Of a stretch of DNA of 64,000 bases, positions 54,674 through 64,000 are shown in pieces. Source of the stretch: Muribaculaceae bacterium (GTDB lineage Bacteria; Bacteroidota; Bacteroidia; Bacteroidales; Muribaculaceae); contig JAFVPD010000024.1 of NCBI GenBank assembly GCA_017505535.1, forward strand, positions 1 through 64,000, written 5' to 3'. The number at the start of each line of letters is the position of its first letter. Positions within the stretch are counted from its first letter, which is position 1. The notes under the pieces are model-generated. The model was not told the DNA's origin, made no database searches, and saw nothing but the letters and a program-made list of their open reading frames with translations. Made by a program: the position numbers and the translations under genes.

Positions 54674-54687
54674 AAATGTCGGTCGGC

Positions 54688-55308
54688 TTAAATGATATTA
54701 AGCAATTCTACGTCAAAAATGAGTGTAGCATTAGGGCCAATCACCCCACCGGCACCTTGAGGACCATAAGCAATTTCGCTTGGGATATAAAGGCGCCATT
54801 TTGCACCAACCTTCATCAATTGAAGAGCTTCAACCCAACCTGGAATCACTTGAGTGACACCAAATGTTGCCGGTTGTCCACGATCTACCGAGCTATCAAA
54901 TACTGTTCCATCAATCAATTTTCCGGTATAGTGTACTGTCACTTGATCGGTTGCTTTGGGAGATGCACCATTGCCTTCAACAAGCACCTCATATTGTAGT
55001 CCGCTATTGGTAGTCACAACCTCAGCACGTTTTCCATTTTCAGCAAGAAATGCTTCCCCTGCAGCTTTATTAACCTTTGCCATTTCCTGAGCTGCGGCTT
55101 GTTGTTTTGCTTCCATTTCTTGGAAGAACGATTGAATAACCATCTTAGCTTCGTCATAGCTCATCTTGGGCTGCGCACCTTCATAAACAGCTGCAACGCC
55201 ATCAGCAAAATCCTTAACATTGATAGATTCTATACCTGAGCCTTTAAAATTGTTACCCATGCTCAATCCAAGCGCATAACTTATGCGGTCTAATTCTTTA
55301 TTTTCCAT
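54688..55308 (-). CDS. FKBP-type peptidyl-prolyl isomerase
   Basis: A 206-residue protein without a signal peptide, so probably cytosolic. The helical N-domain (about 1-105) has MENKELDRISYALGLSMGNN and SYDEAKMVIQSFFQE, and the FKBP domain shows a complete active site: VTVHYTGKLIDGTVFDSS, QVIPGWVEALQLM, EIAYGPQGAGG and LIFDVELL. First gene of the three-gene FKBP operon and the most canonical of them. Confidence 0.92.
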   Translation of the reverse strand: MENKELDRISYALGLSMGNNFKGSGIESINVKDFADGVAAVYEGAQPKMSYDEAKMVIQSFFQEMEAKQQAAAQEMAKVNKAAGEAFLAENGKRAEVVTTNSGLQYEVLVEGNGASPKATDQVTVHYTGKLIDGTVFDSSVDRGQPATFGVTQVIPGWVEALQLMKVGAKWRLYIPSEIAYGPQGAGGVIGPNATLIFDVELLNII

Positions 55309-55341
55309 TATTTCTTATAAATATTAATATTTTTCAGTCAA

Positions 55342-55373
55342 CAAAGATAGGTCGTTTAAGCCTAACTACCAAA
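55342..55373 (-). promoter_or_regulatory. Promoter of the FKBP operon
   Basis: On the minus strand TTTG (55373-55370), a 20-base spacer and TATCTTTG (55349-55342) match the consensus, 33 bases before the first FKBP start. Confidence 0.75.
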
Positions 55374-55531
55374 TTACCACAGATTAAAAAACAAATCAAG
55401 AGTCCTCTTCACACTCTAAATTCACATCATTTTACTTATCGCGGGGCAATCTTTTCATTTTTACAATATCTTAACCATAATAGATTATAAATGCTTTGTA
55501 TCTTTGTAGTCTATAAACACATCAATAATTC

Positions 55532-58528
55532 ATGAAACGAATAATACTACTGCCACTATTAATAGCGCTTACTTGCATAGTTTCTTGGGCGCAAATAAAC
55601 ACACCTTCGGTACAAGGTTATATCCTGAGAGCCCAATTGATGCTAAAAGGAGGGAATCCAAATGGTTGCCGCGACCAAATTGTTACCGCTTTAGGAATGA
55701 ATCCTTCAGACAAAGAACTGCATGATGCCAAATTCCTATTGGCAATGTCAGCAGTAAACAATTGCGACCAAGATGCTCAACAGCTTCTCGAGGACTTTTT
55801 AGCACAATATCCGTCATCTCACCTTCGCAGTGAAGCGTTAAAAGCGATTGCCGACATCAATTTTGACAATGGGCAATATGGCGCAGCTTTACAACAATAT
55901 TTAGCCGTTGATCAACGGGCTCTCAACGAGTCGCTTTGTGAAGATTTAATTTATCGCAGGGGATTTTGCCGACTTATGACCGCCGACTACAGCCTTGCCA
56001 ATCAAGACTTTGAAACTCTACGCAAAACATCTCGATATGGCAATGCCGCATTGTTTTATCAAGGGTATATCGCCTATTGTAAAACCGACTATACTCTTGC
56101 TCGGAATCTACTAAGCCAAGCCGACACAAACACATCTCCCGGTAACAAAGCGCCATATTATCTCATGCAAATTGCATATATCACAGGCGACAACAATAGT
56201 GCGCTTTCACTTGCCAAACGACTCATCAATGATGCTACCGCATCACCTCAATTTGCAGCAGAAGCGCATCGCATTGCAGGCGAAATTTATTATTCCAACG
56301 GCAATCAAGCCGATGCCTTTGCAATATTATCGAAATATCCCGCTTTGGCCAATCAAGCCACAATGCAACCTATCCCATCGGCCCTATATATTCTTGGGCT
56401 CATGGAATATCAAAACAGCAATTACCCCCAAGCCATACAGCATCTTACACCGGCAACCGAATCGGACAATGCAATGGCTCAGAATGCCTATTTTCACATA
56501 GGCCAGTGCTATCGACGCACAGGAAATAATAACGCAGCCATGGTAGCGTTTGAAAAAGCCGCACACATGAACTTTGAACCAAAAGTGCAAGAAGCCGCCT
56601 ACTATAACTACGCTGTGGCAAAAATGGACGGCGGGCGAGTGCCTTTTGTCAGTTCGGTTTCAGTACTTGAAAATTTCCTCAACCGCTTTCCCGAGTCGGC
56701 TCACGCTCCCGAAGTGCAACGCTACATCATTGACGGATATATTTCCGACAACGACTATGATAGCGCGCTTCGCAGTATCGAACGCATTAAAAACCCATCG
56801 CAACAAATACTCACAGCTAAACAACGAGTATTATTTTCTCTTGGAATGCGTCAATTCTCCACTTCAGAAACGGCTGCCGCCCTCAACAATTTCAAGCAAG
56901 CCAAATCTATCACTCATGCTGATAACGATATCGCCAACGAGTGTAATCTGTGGATAGGTGATTGCCATTATCGAATGGGCGACTACAACAACGCCATCAA
57001 AGCCTATTCGGCCTATCTGAACAATAGTTCAAACTCAAATAGCAATCGCTCTTTGGCTCAATATAACCTTGGATATAGCCGATATTCATTAAAACAATAT
57101 GATAATGCGGCAGCCAATTTCAAAAAAGTGATAGCATCGCCCGGCAAACTTTCCATGACTCTCGTTGCCGATGCACTAAATCGTTTGGGCGATTGTTTTT
57201 ATCACAAATCGCAATTTGGCGAAGCAGTAAAATATTATGACAAAGCATTCCAGAGCAGTCCCTATGTCGGCGACTATTCGCTATTCCAAAAAGCCATAAT
57301 GAAAGGTTATGCCAAAGACTACAAAGGCAAAATCAAAACACTCACCCTCGTTGAAGAAAAATTCTCCACATCGGGATTATTGCCCGCCGTATTGCTTGAA
57401 AAAGCTGAGGCCTATGTTGCTCTTGATGATAAAAACAAGGCCATTGACACATATCACCAAATCATCAAACGTTATCCTTCAACAATGCAAGGGCGCAATG
57501 CATTGCTACAACTTGCCATCACCCACATGAACGATAACAACCGAAGTGTTGCCATTAAAACCTATAAAGAAGTCATTAGCACCTACCCCACAAGCGAGGA
57601 AGCGCGAGTTGCCGCCGATGACCTTAAACGCATCTATGCCGATGAAGGCCGTCTCGATCAATATGCTTCGTTTATCTCATCAATTCAAGGCGCACCCCAA
57701 CTTGAGCAAAAAGAAATTGATGCTCTGACGTTTCAAGCGGCCGAAAAGCACTATCTCACCAACAACGAGACAAATAAGTTGACTGAATATCTCTCCTCAT
57801 TCCCTTCCGGAGCTTTTCGTGCTCAATCTTTATTCTATCTGAGTCTTGAGGCCAACAACACAGGCGACAAAGACTCTGCGCTGAAATATGCCACTGAAAT
57901 CGTTAACAACCACCCCGATGCCGAGTCAATCGAAGACGCACTCGCAATTAAGGGTGAAATCGAATTCAGTCAAGGGAAAGGCGAAATTGCATTAGAAACA
58001 TTCCGCACCCTCAAACAACGCGCATCATCAACTACAAATCTCAAAATTGCACGTTTGGGCATCATGCGCGTTACTAACGAAATAGGTGACTACGAAGCCG
58101 TAACGAAGGTTGTCGATGAGCTGACAGCATCTCTTCCCGAAGAAAGCGAAGAAATGCCCGAAATACAATTTTTCGGAGCCAATGCCGATTTTCATTTAAA
58201 CAACACCAATCAGGCTATCAAGACATTCTCAGCTCTATCTAAAAAACCGTCAACCATCTACGGAGCAATGAGTGCTGTGTATCTTTCACAACACTATCTC
58301 GACTCCAAGAATTATAAGAAAGCTCGGTCGGTCGTTGAGGAACTCATAAACTCCGGCACGCCCCATCAATATTGGCTAGCACGAGGATTCATAATCCTGT
58401 CGGATATTAATCGTGCCGAAGGAAACACCTTTGAAGCAAACGAATATCTTAAAACTTTGCAAAACAACTATCCCGGTAACGAAGCCGACATTTTCCAAAT
58501 GATCGAACAACGACTCTCCAACAATTAA
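55532..58528 (+). CDS. Exported TPR-repeat protein (998 residues)
   Basis: A signal peptide (cleavage near SWAQ at about 21) precedes an almost unbroken array of tetratricopeptide helices, with repeats such as FHIGQCYRRTGNNNAAMVAFEKA, LWIGDCHYRMGDYNNAIKAYSAY and GDCFYHKSQFGEAVKYYDKA. At roughly 1000 residues it could scaffold a periplasmic complex. It lies 12 bases before a beta-barrel protein gene, which suggests the two cooperate at the outer membrane. A TATCTTTG box at 55499-55506 is the likely -7 element. Specific function is unknown. Confidence 0.85.
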   Translation: MKRIILLPLLIALTCIVSWAQINTPSVQGYILRAQLMLKGGNPNGCRDQIVTALGMNPSDKELHDAKFLLAMSAVNNCDQDAQQLLEDFLAQYPSSHLRSEALKAIADINFDNGQYGAALQQYLAVDQRALNESLCEDLIYRRGFCRLMTADYSLANQDFETLRKTSRYGNAALFYQGYIAYCKTDYTLARNLLSQADTNTSPGNKAPYYLMQIAYITGDNNSALSLAKRLINDATASPQFAAEAHRIAGEIYYSNGNQADAFAILSKYPALANQATMQPIPSALYILGLMEYQNSNYPQAIQHLTPATESDNAMAQNAYFHIGQCYRRTGNNNAAMVAFEKAAHMNFEPKVQEAAYYNYAVAKMDGGRVPFVSSVSVLENFLNRFPESAHAPEVQRYIIDGYISDNDYDSALRSIERIKNPSQQILTAKQRVLFSLGMRQFSTSETAAALNNFKQAKSITHADNDIANECNLWIGDCHYRMGDYNNAIKAYSAYLNNSSNSNSNRSLAQYNLGYSRYSLKQYDNAAANFKKVIASPGKLSMTLVADALNRLGDCFYHKSQFGEAVKYYDKAFQSSPYVGDYSLFQKAIMKGYAKDYKGKIKTLTLVEEKFSTSGLLPAVLLEKAEAYVALDDKNKAIDTYHQIIKRYPSTMQGRNALLQLAITHMNDNNRSVAIKTYKEVISTYPTSEEARVAADDLKRIYADEGRLDQYASFISSIQGAPQLEQKEIDALTFQAAEKHYLTNNETNKLTEYLSSFPSGAFRAQSLFYLSLEANNTGDKDSALKYATEIVNNHPDAESIEDALAIKGEIEFSQGKGEIALETFRTLKQRASSTTNLKIARLGIMRVTNEIGDYEAVTKVVDELTASLPEESEEMPEIQFFGANADFHLNNTNQAIKTFSALSKKPSTIYGAMSAVYLSQHYLDSKNYKKARSVVEELINSGTPHQYWLARGFIILSDINRAEGNTFEANEYLKTLQNNYPGNEADIFQMIEQRLSNN

Positions 58529-58540
58529 ACAGCCTGCCCT

Positions 58541-60292
58541 ATGAAATTAATCGCGATATTATTCATTCTTGCTACATTGACAAGCTCTTCTCAAGCGCAA
58601 GACTTGTCTAAAGAAATCACTGTTGAGAAAGAAATAGTGCCTCAACACATCAACGTATCACGCATAAATCTTACCCCCGAAGTTACATTAAAACCCATTA
58701 CAAACCACAATCTGCCCTATAGCAACCAAAGTATAGCCACTCCTCCTCAAGCTCTCATCGCCACACTTGAACCGGCTCAACATGCGGTGGATATTTTTGA
58801 TGCTGAACATCGTGGTTACCTCTCATTGGGATATTTTCCCACTTACAACACTGCTCTCTCTGCCGGATATAAAATTTTGGGCACACAATCAACCGATTTA
58901 AATGCATGGTTGCAATACAATGGTCGCATTTATAATGGTAACACTCTACTCTTTGACCAAGAGCTCACGATGCGTGACCACACTGCGATGCTTGGCGTTA
59001 ACCTCAAACAACGATTAAGCCATTCCACCACATTAAACGCAGCCATAGACTACACTCTCAGTCGCTTCAACTCCCCTCAGCTTCACTATCATGCACTTGA
59101 TGCCAATTGGGAAGCGAGCCATTATCAAACCGTAAACAACGTTAACATATCGGCCGGAATCACCACCGCCATAAATCAATGGGATTGCCAACTTCAATTG
59201 GCTGCCGAACATTTTGGATATGCCTCAGATGGATACATTTTATCCAACCTACGCCCTTATCCAACCAATACAACCCCCTCGTTATTTTCGCCCGCAAGAG
59301 AGAACAAATTTTCAATCTATGCCTCTGCTGCAACCAAGATTAATGACATCTCAGCTTTTGGCATTAATCTCGACATCGCTCATCTCAACTACAACAAAAG
59401 CCATCAATTGAGTTTTAATGAGAACTCATTCCCCAACGGCATCAGGCCGAAATCATCTCCCGACTATGGATTAATTTCAATTAACCCTCACTATGAAATA
59501 TCGGCAGGGACTATTCACACCCGTATTGGAGCACAAGTGGGCATTGCCATCAATGACGGAAAATCCTTCTCAATAGCGCCCGACATCGAGGCCGATTGGA
59601 CTCCATCGCAGCTATTCTCCATTTATGCACAAATGGGTGGTGGTGAATGGATTAACACTCTATCCTACTTATGGAATATTAATCATCACACATCTCCATC
59701 AATGGTCTATTCACACTCCTCTCTACCGTTCACATTTGATGCAGGAATTGTAATAGGCCAATGGAAAGGAGCCACAGCCAAATTATATGCCGGATATGCA
59801 TCAGCCAAAGATTGGCTCATGCCATCATTCTACAACGCTACGTCATTATTCACCCCGATTGATTTGAACGGGTGGAAATTAGGAGCCGAAATTTCCTATC
59901 GCTACCGCGATATTGCGAGCATAAAATTGCAATATGAAACAGCTCCGCAAAAATATAATCGTGGCAACTACTTGTGGCATGATAGAGCCAAGAATGTTTT
60001 CAACGCCTCGTTGCTCATCACCCCCATGCCTCAATTGGACATCACGGTTGACTATGAACTACGCAACAAGCGTTGCATTTTTGGTTTTGGCACAACCGAT
60101 TCGGAGAACATCTTCTCAGTGTACAACTTGGGAGATATCGACCGATTTAACATTACAGGATTGTATCGTTACACCTCACACCTCAGCTTTTTTGCGCGAT
60201 TTGAGAACCTTCTCAACAACCATTGCTACCTCGTTAGCGCATTGCCCGACCAAGGATTTACTGCGTTATTGGGTGCAACATATAAATTCTGA
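58541..60292 (+). CDS. Outer-membrane beta-barrel protein without plug
   Basis: A 583-residue protein with a signal peptide (cleavage near SQAQ at about 19) and an N-terminal DLSKEITVEKEIVPQ segment, then a long series of amphipathic strands ending in aromatic FTALLGATYKF, the C-terminal Phe typical of outer-membrane barrels. It resembles the barrel part of TonB-dependent receptors but no plug or TonB box is visible. It shares an operon with the 998-residue TPR protein. Confidence 0.82.
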   Translation: MKLIAILFILATLTSSSQAQDLSKEITVEKEIVPQHINVSRINLTPEVTLKPITNHNLPYSNQSIATPPQALIATLEPAQHAVDIFDAEHRGYLSLGYFPTYNTALSAGYKILGTQSTDLNAWLQYNGRIYNGNTLLFDQELTMRDHTAMLGVNLKQRLSHSTTLNAAIDYTLSRFNSPQLHYHALDANWEASHYQTVNNVNISAGITTAINQWDCQLQLAAEHFGYASDGYILSNLRPYPTNTTPSLFSPARENKFSIYASAATKINDISAFGINLDIAHLNYNKSHQLSFNENSFPNGIRPKSSPDYGLISINPHYEISAGTIHTRIGAQVGIAINDGKSFSIAPDIEADWTPSQLFSIYAQMGGGEWINTLSYLWNINHHTSPSMVYSHSSLPFTFDAGIVIGQWKGATAKLYAGYASAKDWLMPSFYNATSLFTPIDLNGWKLGAEISYRYRDIASIKLQYETAPQKYNRGNYLWHDRAKNVFNASLLITPMPQLDITVDYELRNKRCIFGFGTTDSENIFSVYNLGDIDRFNITGLYRYTSHLSFFARFENLLNNHCYLVSALPDQGFTALLGATYKF

Positions 60293-60324
60293 CATAGATA
60301 GTATCTTAGGAAAACGTCCTCATC

Positions 60325-61737
60325 ATGAATGCCCGAGAGTTTGCCCAATGCATTTTAATGAATCTGCCCTATGTGCCCAATGATCAACAGGTACAGTTGA
60401 TTGCCGCACTTGCACGATTTTGCATACCCGAAAGCAACGATGAGGCCATTTTTCTCCTCAACGGATATGCCGGTACAGGCAAGACCTCCCTCACCGGTTC
60501 ATTGGTCAAAGCTCTTTCACAAGCAGGCATATCATCGGTATTGCTTGCCCCCACCGGTCGTGCGGCTAAAGTGTTTGCTCGATTTGCCAAACACCCCGCC
60601 TATACAATACATCGTCGCATTTATCGCACCCCCTCAAGCGGGTCTATGGCTTTGGCGCTATCAACGGTTGCCGACAATCGCAGTCGTGACACAATTTTTA
60701 TCGTTGATGAGGCATCAATGATTGGCTCTAACGGAGGAGACCTCTCGGGAAGCCTACTTGAAGATCTCATTCAATATGTTTACTCGGGACAGAATTGTCG
60801 GTTGCTTCTATTGGGCGATACCGCTCAATTGCCACCGGTAGGCTACACATTTTCACCAGCAATGGACGTTAAAACGCTTCGAGGTTTTAACATGAGAGTA
60901 GTGAGAGCCGTACTCACTGAAACGGTGCGTCAAGCGGCCCACTCAGGGATACTTTACAATGCTACATGGTTGCGAAAAGCCATGAAAGCCGACCCACTGC
61001 CCACTCCAATATTATTCACATCACGATTTGATGATGTCAAGGCAATCTCAGGCGAATTTTTAGCCGAAGCACTTGAAACCGATTATGCCACCGACGGAAC
61101 CGATGAAACAATCCTCATCACTCGGTCAAATAAACGTGCCGTACAATTCAACAGAGCAATCAGAGCCAACATTTTATACAAAGAAGAAGAATTGACCTGT
61201 GACGAACTTTTACTCATTGCAAAAAACAATTACCTCTGGAGCTCCAAGATAAAAGGAATTGACTTTATCGCCAACGGTGATGTTGCGACCGTCACAAAAG
61301 TCTATGAAAGCGAATATAAATATGGCTTCCGTTTTGTTGATGTGAGACTCAGACTACCCGACCGCGACGTAGAATTTGACTGCAAAGTAATGCTTGATAC
61401 ACTTCACTCCGAAGCTCCCGGACTTGATCCTCATCGCCAGGCCTATCTTCACCAAGAATGCCTGAACGACCCCGACAATTTTGCCCCCGATACACCCATG
61501 CCTACTCGACTCAAAGCATTGAAAACCAACCCCTATTACAATGCCCTACAAGTAAAATATGCCTATGCCGTCACCTGCCACAAAGCCCAAGGCGGACAAT
61601 GGCGCAACGTGTATATCGACATGGGATACATTCCACCCGAGGCGCAAGGTCTCGACTTCTATCGATGGCTTTATACAGCAACCACTCGTGCAACACATCG
61701 TCTCACATTCCTCAACCCCGACATCGAGCAACGATAA
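60325..61737 (+). CDS. RecD-like/Pif1-type SF1B DNA helicase
   Basis: A 470-residue helicase. Motif I is NGYAGTGKTSL near residue 47, motif Ia LLAPTGRAAKVFA near 75, motif II IFIVDEASMIG near 130, motif III LLLGDTAQLPPVG near 160 and the C-terminal UvrD_C_2 region has VKYAYAVTCHKAQGGQWRNV near 415 and WLYTATTRATHRLTF. It lacks the N-terminal domain of RecD, like RecD2-type helicases in Bacteroidota. It probably acts in replication or repair as a 5'-3' helicase. The carB promoter follows. Confidence 0.9.
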   Translation: MNAREFAQCILMNLPYVPNDQQVQLIAALARFCIPESNDEAIFLLNGYAGTGKTSLTGSLVKALSQAGISSVLLAPTGRAAKVFARFAKHPAYTIHRRIYRTPSSGSMALALSTVADNRSRDTIFIVDEASMIGSNGGDLSGSLLEDLIQYVYSGQNCRLLLLGDTAQLPPVGYTFSPAMDVKTLRGFNMRVVRAVLTETVRQAAHSGILYNATWLRKAMKADPLPTPILFTSRFDDVKAISGEFLAEALETDYATDGTDETILITRSNKRAVQFNRAIRANILYKEEELTCDELLLIAKNNYLWSSKIKGIDFIANGDVATVTKVYESEYKYGFRFVDVRLRLPDRDVEFDCKVMLDTLHSEAPGLDPHRQAYLHQECLNDPDNFAPDTPMPTRLKALKTNPYYNALQVKYAYAVTCHKAQGGQWRNVYIDMGYIPPEAQGLDFYRWLYTATTRATHRLTFLNPDIEQR

Positions 61738-61877
61738 CCGCCCCAATTTTGACAAAATCATTCGCAATCGGCCATCTAAATTCCCGCTCTTTTCATTTAT
61801 TTGCATTTTCCAAACTCCTCGTAGCAAAAAAACGCCACATTTTTTTGCCGTGTTACTTGTAGAGACACTTGAAACGT

Positions 61878-61885
61878 TGTAACTT
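61878..61885 (+). promoter_or_regulatory. -7 element of carB
   Basis: TAACTTTG lies 20 bases before the carB ATG. A partial -33 match (CTTG at 61856-61859) is 18 bases upstream of it. Confidence 0.5.
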
Positions 61886-61904
61886 TGCAAGAAATTTCAC
61901 AATA

Positions 61905-64000
61905 TTATGATCGACGGAATTAAGAAAGTGTTATTGCTCGGCTCAGGTGCCCTTAAAATTGGGCAAGCCGGCGAATTTGACTACTCTGGCTCTCAAGCGT
62001 TGAAAGCGCTCCGTGAAGAGGGTATCTCAACAGTGCTCATCAATCCAAACATCGCAACAATCCAAACATCTGAAGGAGTTGCCGATCAGGTTTATTTCCT
62101 ACCCATAACCCCACACTTCGTGGAGGAAGTTATCAAAAAAGAAAAACCCGACGGAATTCTTCTTGCATTTGGAGGTCAAACGGCGTTGAACTGCGGAACA
62201 GAGTTGTATCTAAACGGCACACTTGAAAAATATGGAGTCACAGTACTCGGAACATCAGTTGAGGCAATCATGATAACCGAAGACCGTGACCTTTTTGTTA
62301 AGAAACTTAACGAAATTCAAGCCAAAACTCCGGTGTCGCAAGCAGTAGAATCAATGGAAGACGCCGTAAAGGTTGCTCACGAAATAGGATTCCCCGTAAT
62401 GGTGCGCTCGGCATATGCTCTCGGCGGACTCGGCTCAGGAATCTGCACCAACGATGAAGAATTCCACGAACTTTGCGAAAGCGCACTCGCTCACTCTAAA
62501 CAAATTCTTGTTGAAGAATCGCTCAAAGGGTGGAAAGAAATAGAATTTGAAGTGATTCGTGACAAAAACGACCATTGCTTCACCGTTGTGCCAATGGAAA
62601 ACTTTGACCCACTTGGCATTCACACCGGCGAAAGTATCGTAGTTGCTCCTATCGTGTCACTCTCACAAGAGCAAATATCAATGCTTCAAGACATCGCAAT
62701 AAAGGTTGTGCGTCATATTGGCATTGTTGGAGAATGTAACATTCAATATGCATTCAACGCCGAAACCAACGACTACCGCATCATTGAAATCAATGCTCGT
62801 CTAAGCCGTAGTTCGGCTCTCGCATCAAAAGCATCGGGCTACCCCTTGGCTTTTGTTGCTGCCAAACTTGCATTAGGCTACACTCTTGATCAAATTGGCG
62901 AAATGGGAACACCCAATTCGGCCTATGTAGCACCTTCGGTTGACTACATGATTGTGAAAATTCCACGTTGGGACTTGACAAAATTTGCTCGCGTAGATCG
63001 CGAAATCGGCTCGTCAATGAAGTCGGTAGGCGAAATCATGTCAATCGGAAAATCATTTGAAGAAATTATCCAAAAAGGATTGCGCATGATTGGGCAAGGT
63101 ATGCATGGATTTGTTGGCAACCGCGACTTGGTATTTGACGATCTTGACCACGCATTGTCACACCCAACCGACCTTCGCATCTTTGCAATAGCTCAAGCCC
63201 TTGAAAAAGGATATACAGTTGATCGCATTGAAGAACTCACAAAAATTGACAAGTGGTTCCTCAACGGCTTGAAAAATATTGTGGATTACACTGAAGTGCT
63301 CAAGAAATATGAACACATCGAGGACCTTCCTGCCGAAGTGCTTGCTGAGGCTAAACGTCTTGGATTTAGCGACTTCCAGATTGCTCGATATGTAGAAAAT
63401 CCCGAGGCAAACTACGAAACCGAGGTATTGAAAGTGCGCGACCACCGCAAGAACTTAGGCATCACTCCTAAGGTGTGCCGCATCAACACCGTTGCAAGCG
63501 AATATCCCGACTTAACCAACTATCTATATGTCACCTATGGAGCTGATGCTCACCAAATACCCTACGACTACAACTCGGGCAAAAATATTATTGTGCTTGG
63601 GTCAGGTGCCTACCGCATTGGTAGCTCGGTGGAATTTGACTGGTGCTCGGTAAATGCTGTTAACACTTGTCGCAAACTCGGTTACAAGTCAATCATGATT
63701 AACTACAATCCTGAGACTGTATCAACCGACTATGACATGTGTGACCGTCTATACTTCGATGAACTCAGCTTTGAACGTGTTCTTGATGTTATCGACCTTG
63801 AATCGCCTCGTGGTGTTATCGTATCGGTGGGCGGACAAATTCCCAACAACCTCGCCATGAAGCTTTATCGCCGTCATGTGCCCATCTTGGGAACTTCTCC
63901 TATCTCAATTGACCGCGCCGAAAACCGTCACAAATTCTCGGCAATGCTTGACTCTCTAGGAATTGACCAACCTCGTTGGAAAGAGTTGACCAGCTTTGAC
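61905..64000 (+). CDS. carB: Carbamoyl-phosphate synthase large subunit (partial, continues past window)
   Basis: The first 698 residues of a protein expected to be about 1070 long; no stop is reached. The start MIDGIKKVLLLGSG and IGQAGEFDYSGSQALKAL mark the carboxyphosphate-forming half; LLAFGGQTALNCG, VMVRSAYALGGLGSGI and ENFDPLGIHTGESIVVAP lie in its ATP-grasp domain. The second half opens near residue 560 with NIIVLGSGAYRIGSSVEFDW. With the CarA glutaminase it makes carbamoyl phosphate for pyrimidines and arginine. The wording of several motifs (SAYALGGLGSGI, KGWKEIEFEV) is closer to eukaryotic CPS than to the E. coli form. Confidence 0.93.

Noticed and set aside
1-64000. CRISPR arrays, rRNA operons, complete insertion sequences
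   Set aside because: No regularly spaced repeats, rRNA sequence or transposase gene was seen in the window.

Overview
The window reads as chromosomal DNA of a Bacteroidota bacterium of the order Bacteroidales, most likely near Muribaculaceae (family level is inference). Support comes from promoters of the TTTG-N19-21-TAnnTTTG type, few visible Shine-Dalgarno sites, and many lineage families: PorW and PorX, DUF4271, DUF4377, DUF4919, FKBP lipoproteins and a TonB receptor with an N-terminal carboxypeptidase-like domain. Apart from the first 3.3 kb and a phage-derived island at 32.6-36.3 kb, the content is housekeeping.

Layout. 0-3.3 kb is an accessory, partly decayed region: two lipoproteins with near-identical signal peptides, a 51-codon gene candidate, an orphan promoter, the tail of a BspA-like leucine-rich-repeat gene, and a promoter-to-terminator unit that looks like a small RNA. 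3.4-9.7 kb (minus strand) holds an aminotransferase, a ThiF/MoeB-like E1 enzyme overlapping a 7TM-HD phosphohydrolase, and a bifunctional RelA/SpoT. 9.9-19.6 kb (plus) runs patB, aroA, a small membrane protein, a zinc/manganese permease, porW, porX, tsaE and birA. 19.8-25.4 kb holds a DUF4919 protein, a cupin regulator paired with an acyl-CoA synthetase, and proB and proA separated by a foldback repeat. 25.5-26.7 kb holds a nitroreductase and riboflavin synthase on the minus strand. 27.2-32.6 kb is an envelope and translation run: acyltransferase, sigma-54 activator, lptE, a TPR-like protein, secG, rbfA and a LolC/E-like permease.

32.6-36.3 kb, minus strand, is the most unusual part: a tightly coupled set of phage virion-type genes (small scaffold-like protein, major capsid-like protein, connector-like protein, portal-like protein) between the permease gene and lysS, with no terminase, tail, lysis or integrase gene. 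It is either a heavily reduced prophage or a domesticated capsid module.

36.5-46.3 kb holds lysS, gpsA, pgi, a TonB-type receptor, rlmN, a tandem SGNH protein whose second domain has lost its catalytic residues, and a second copy of the foldback repeat. 46.3-52.3 kb holds recO, two identical tRNA-Glu genes flanking rpsT, then LOG, DUF4271, hemD, rnpA, yidD, tatD and an S24 repressor-like gene. 52.4-55.3 kb (minus) holds an Lrp/AsnC regulator and three tandem FKBP isomerases. 55.5-64 kb (plus) holds a long TPR protein, a beta-barrel protein, a RecD-like helicase and the first two-thirds of a carbamoyl-phosphate synthase large subunit that runs off the window.

Gene calls come from reading translations and motifs by eye; no database search was run. 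Several starts were moved inward from the longest open frame where a promoter or an upstream stop codon made that start more likely; these are noted per gene.
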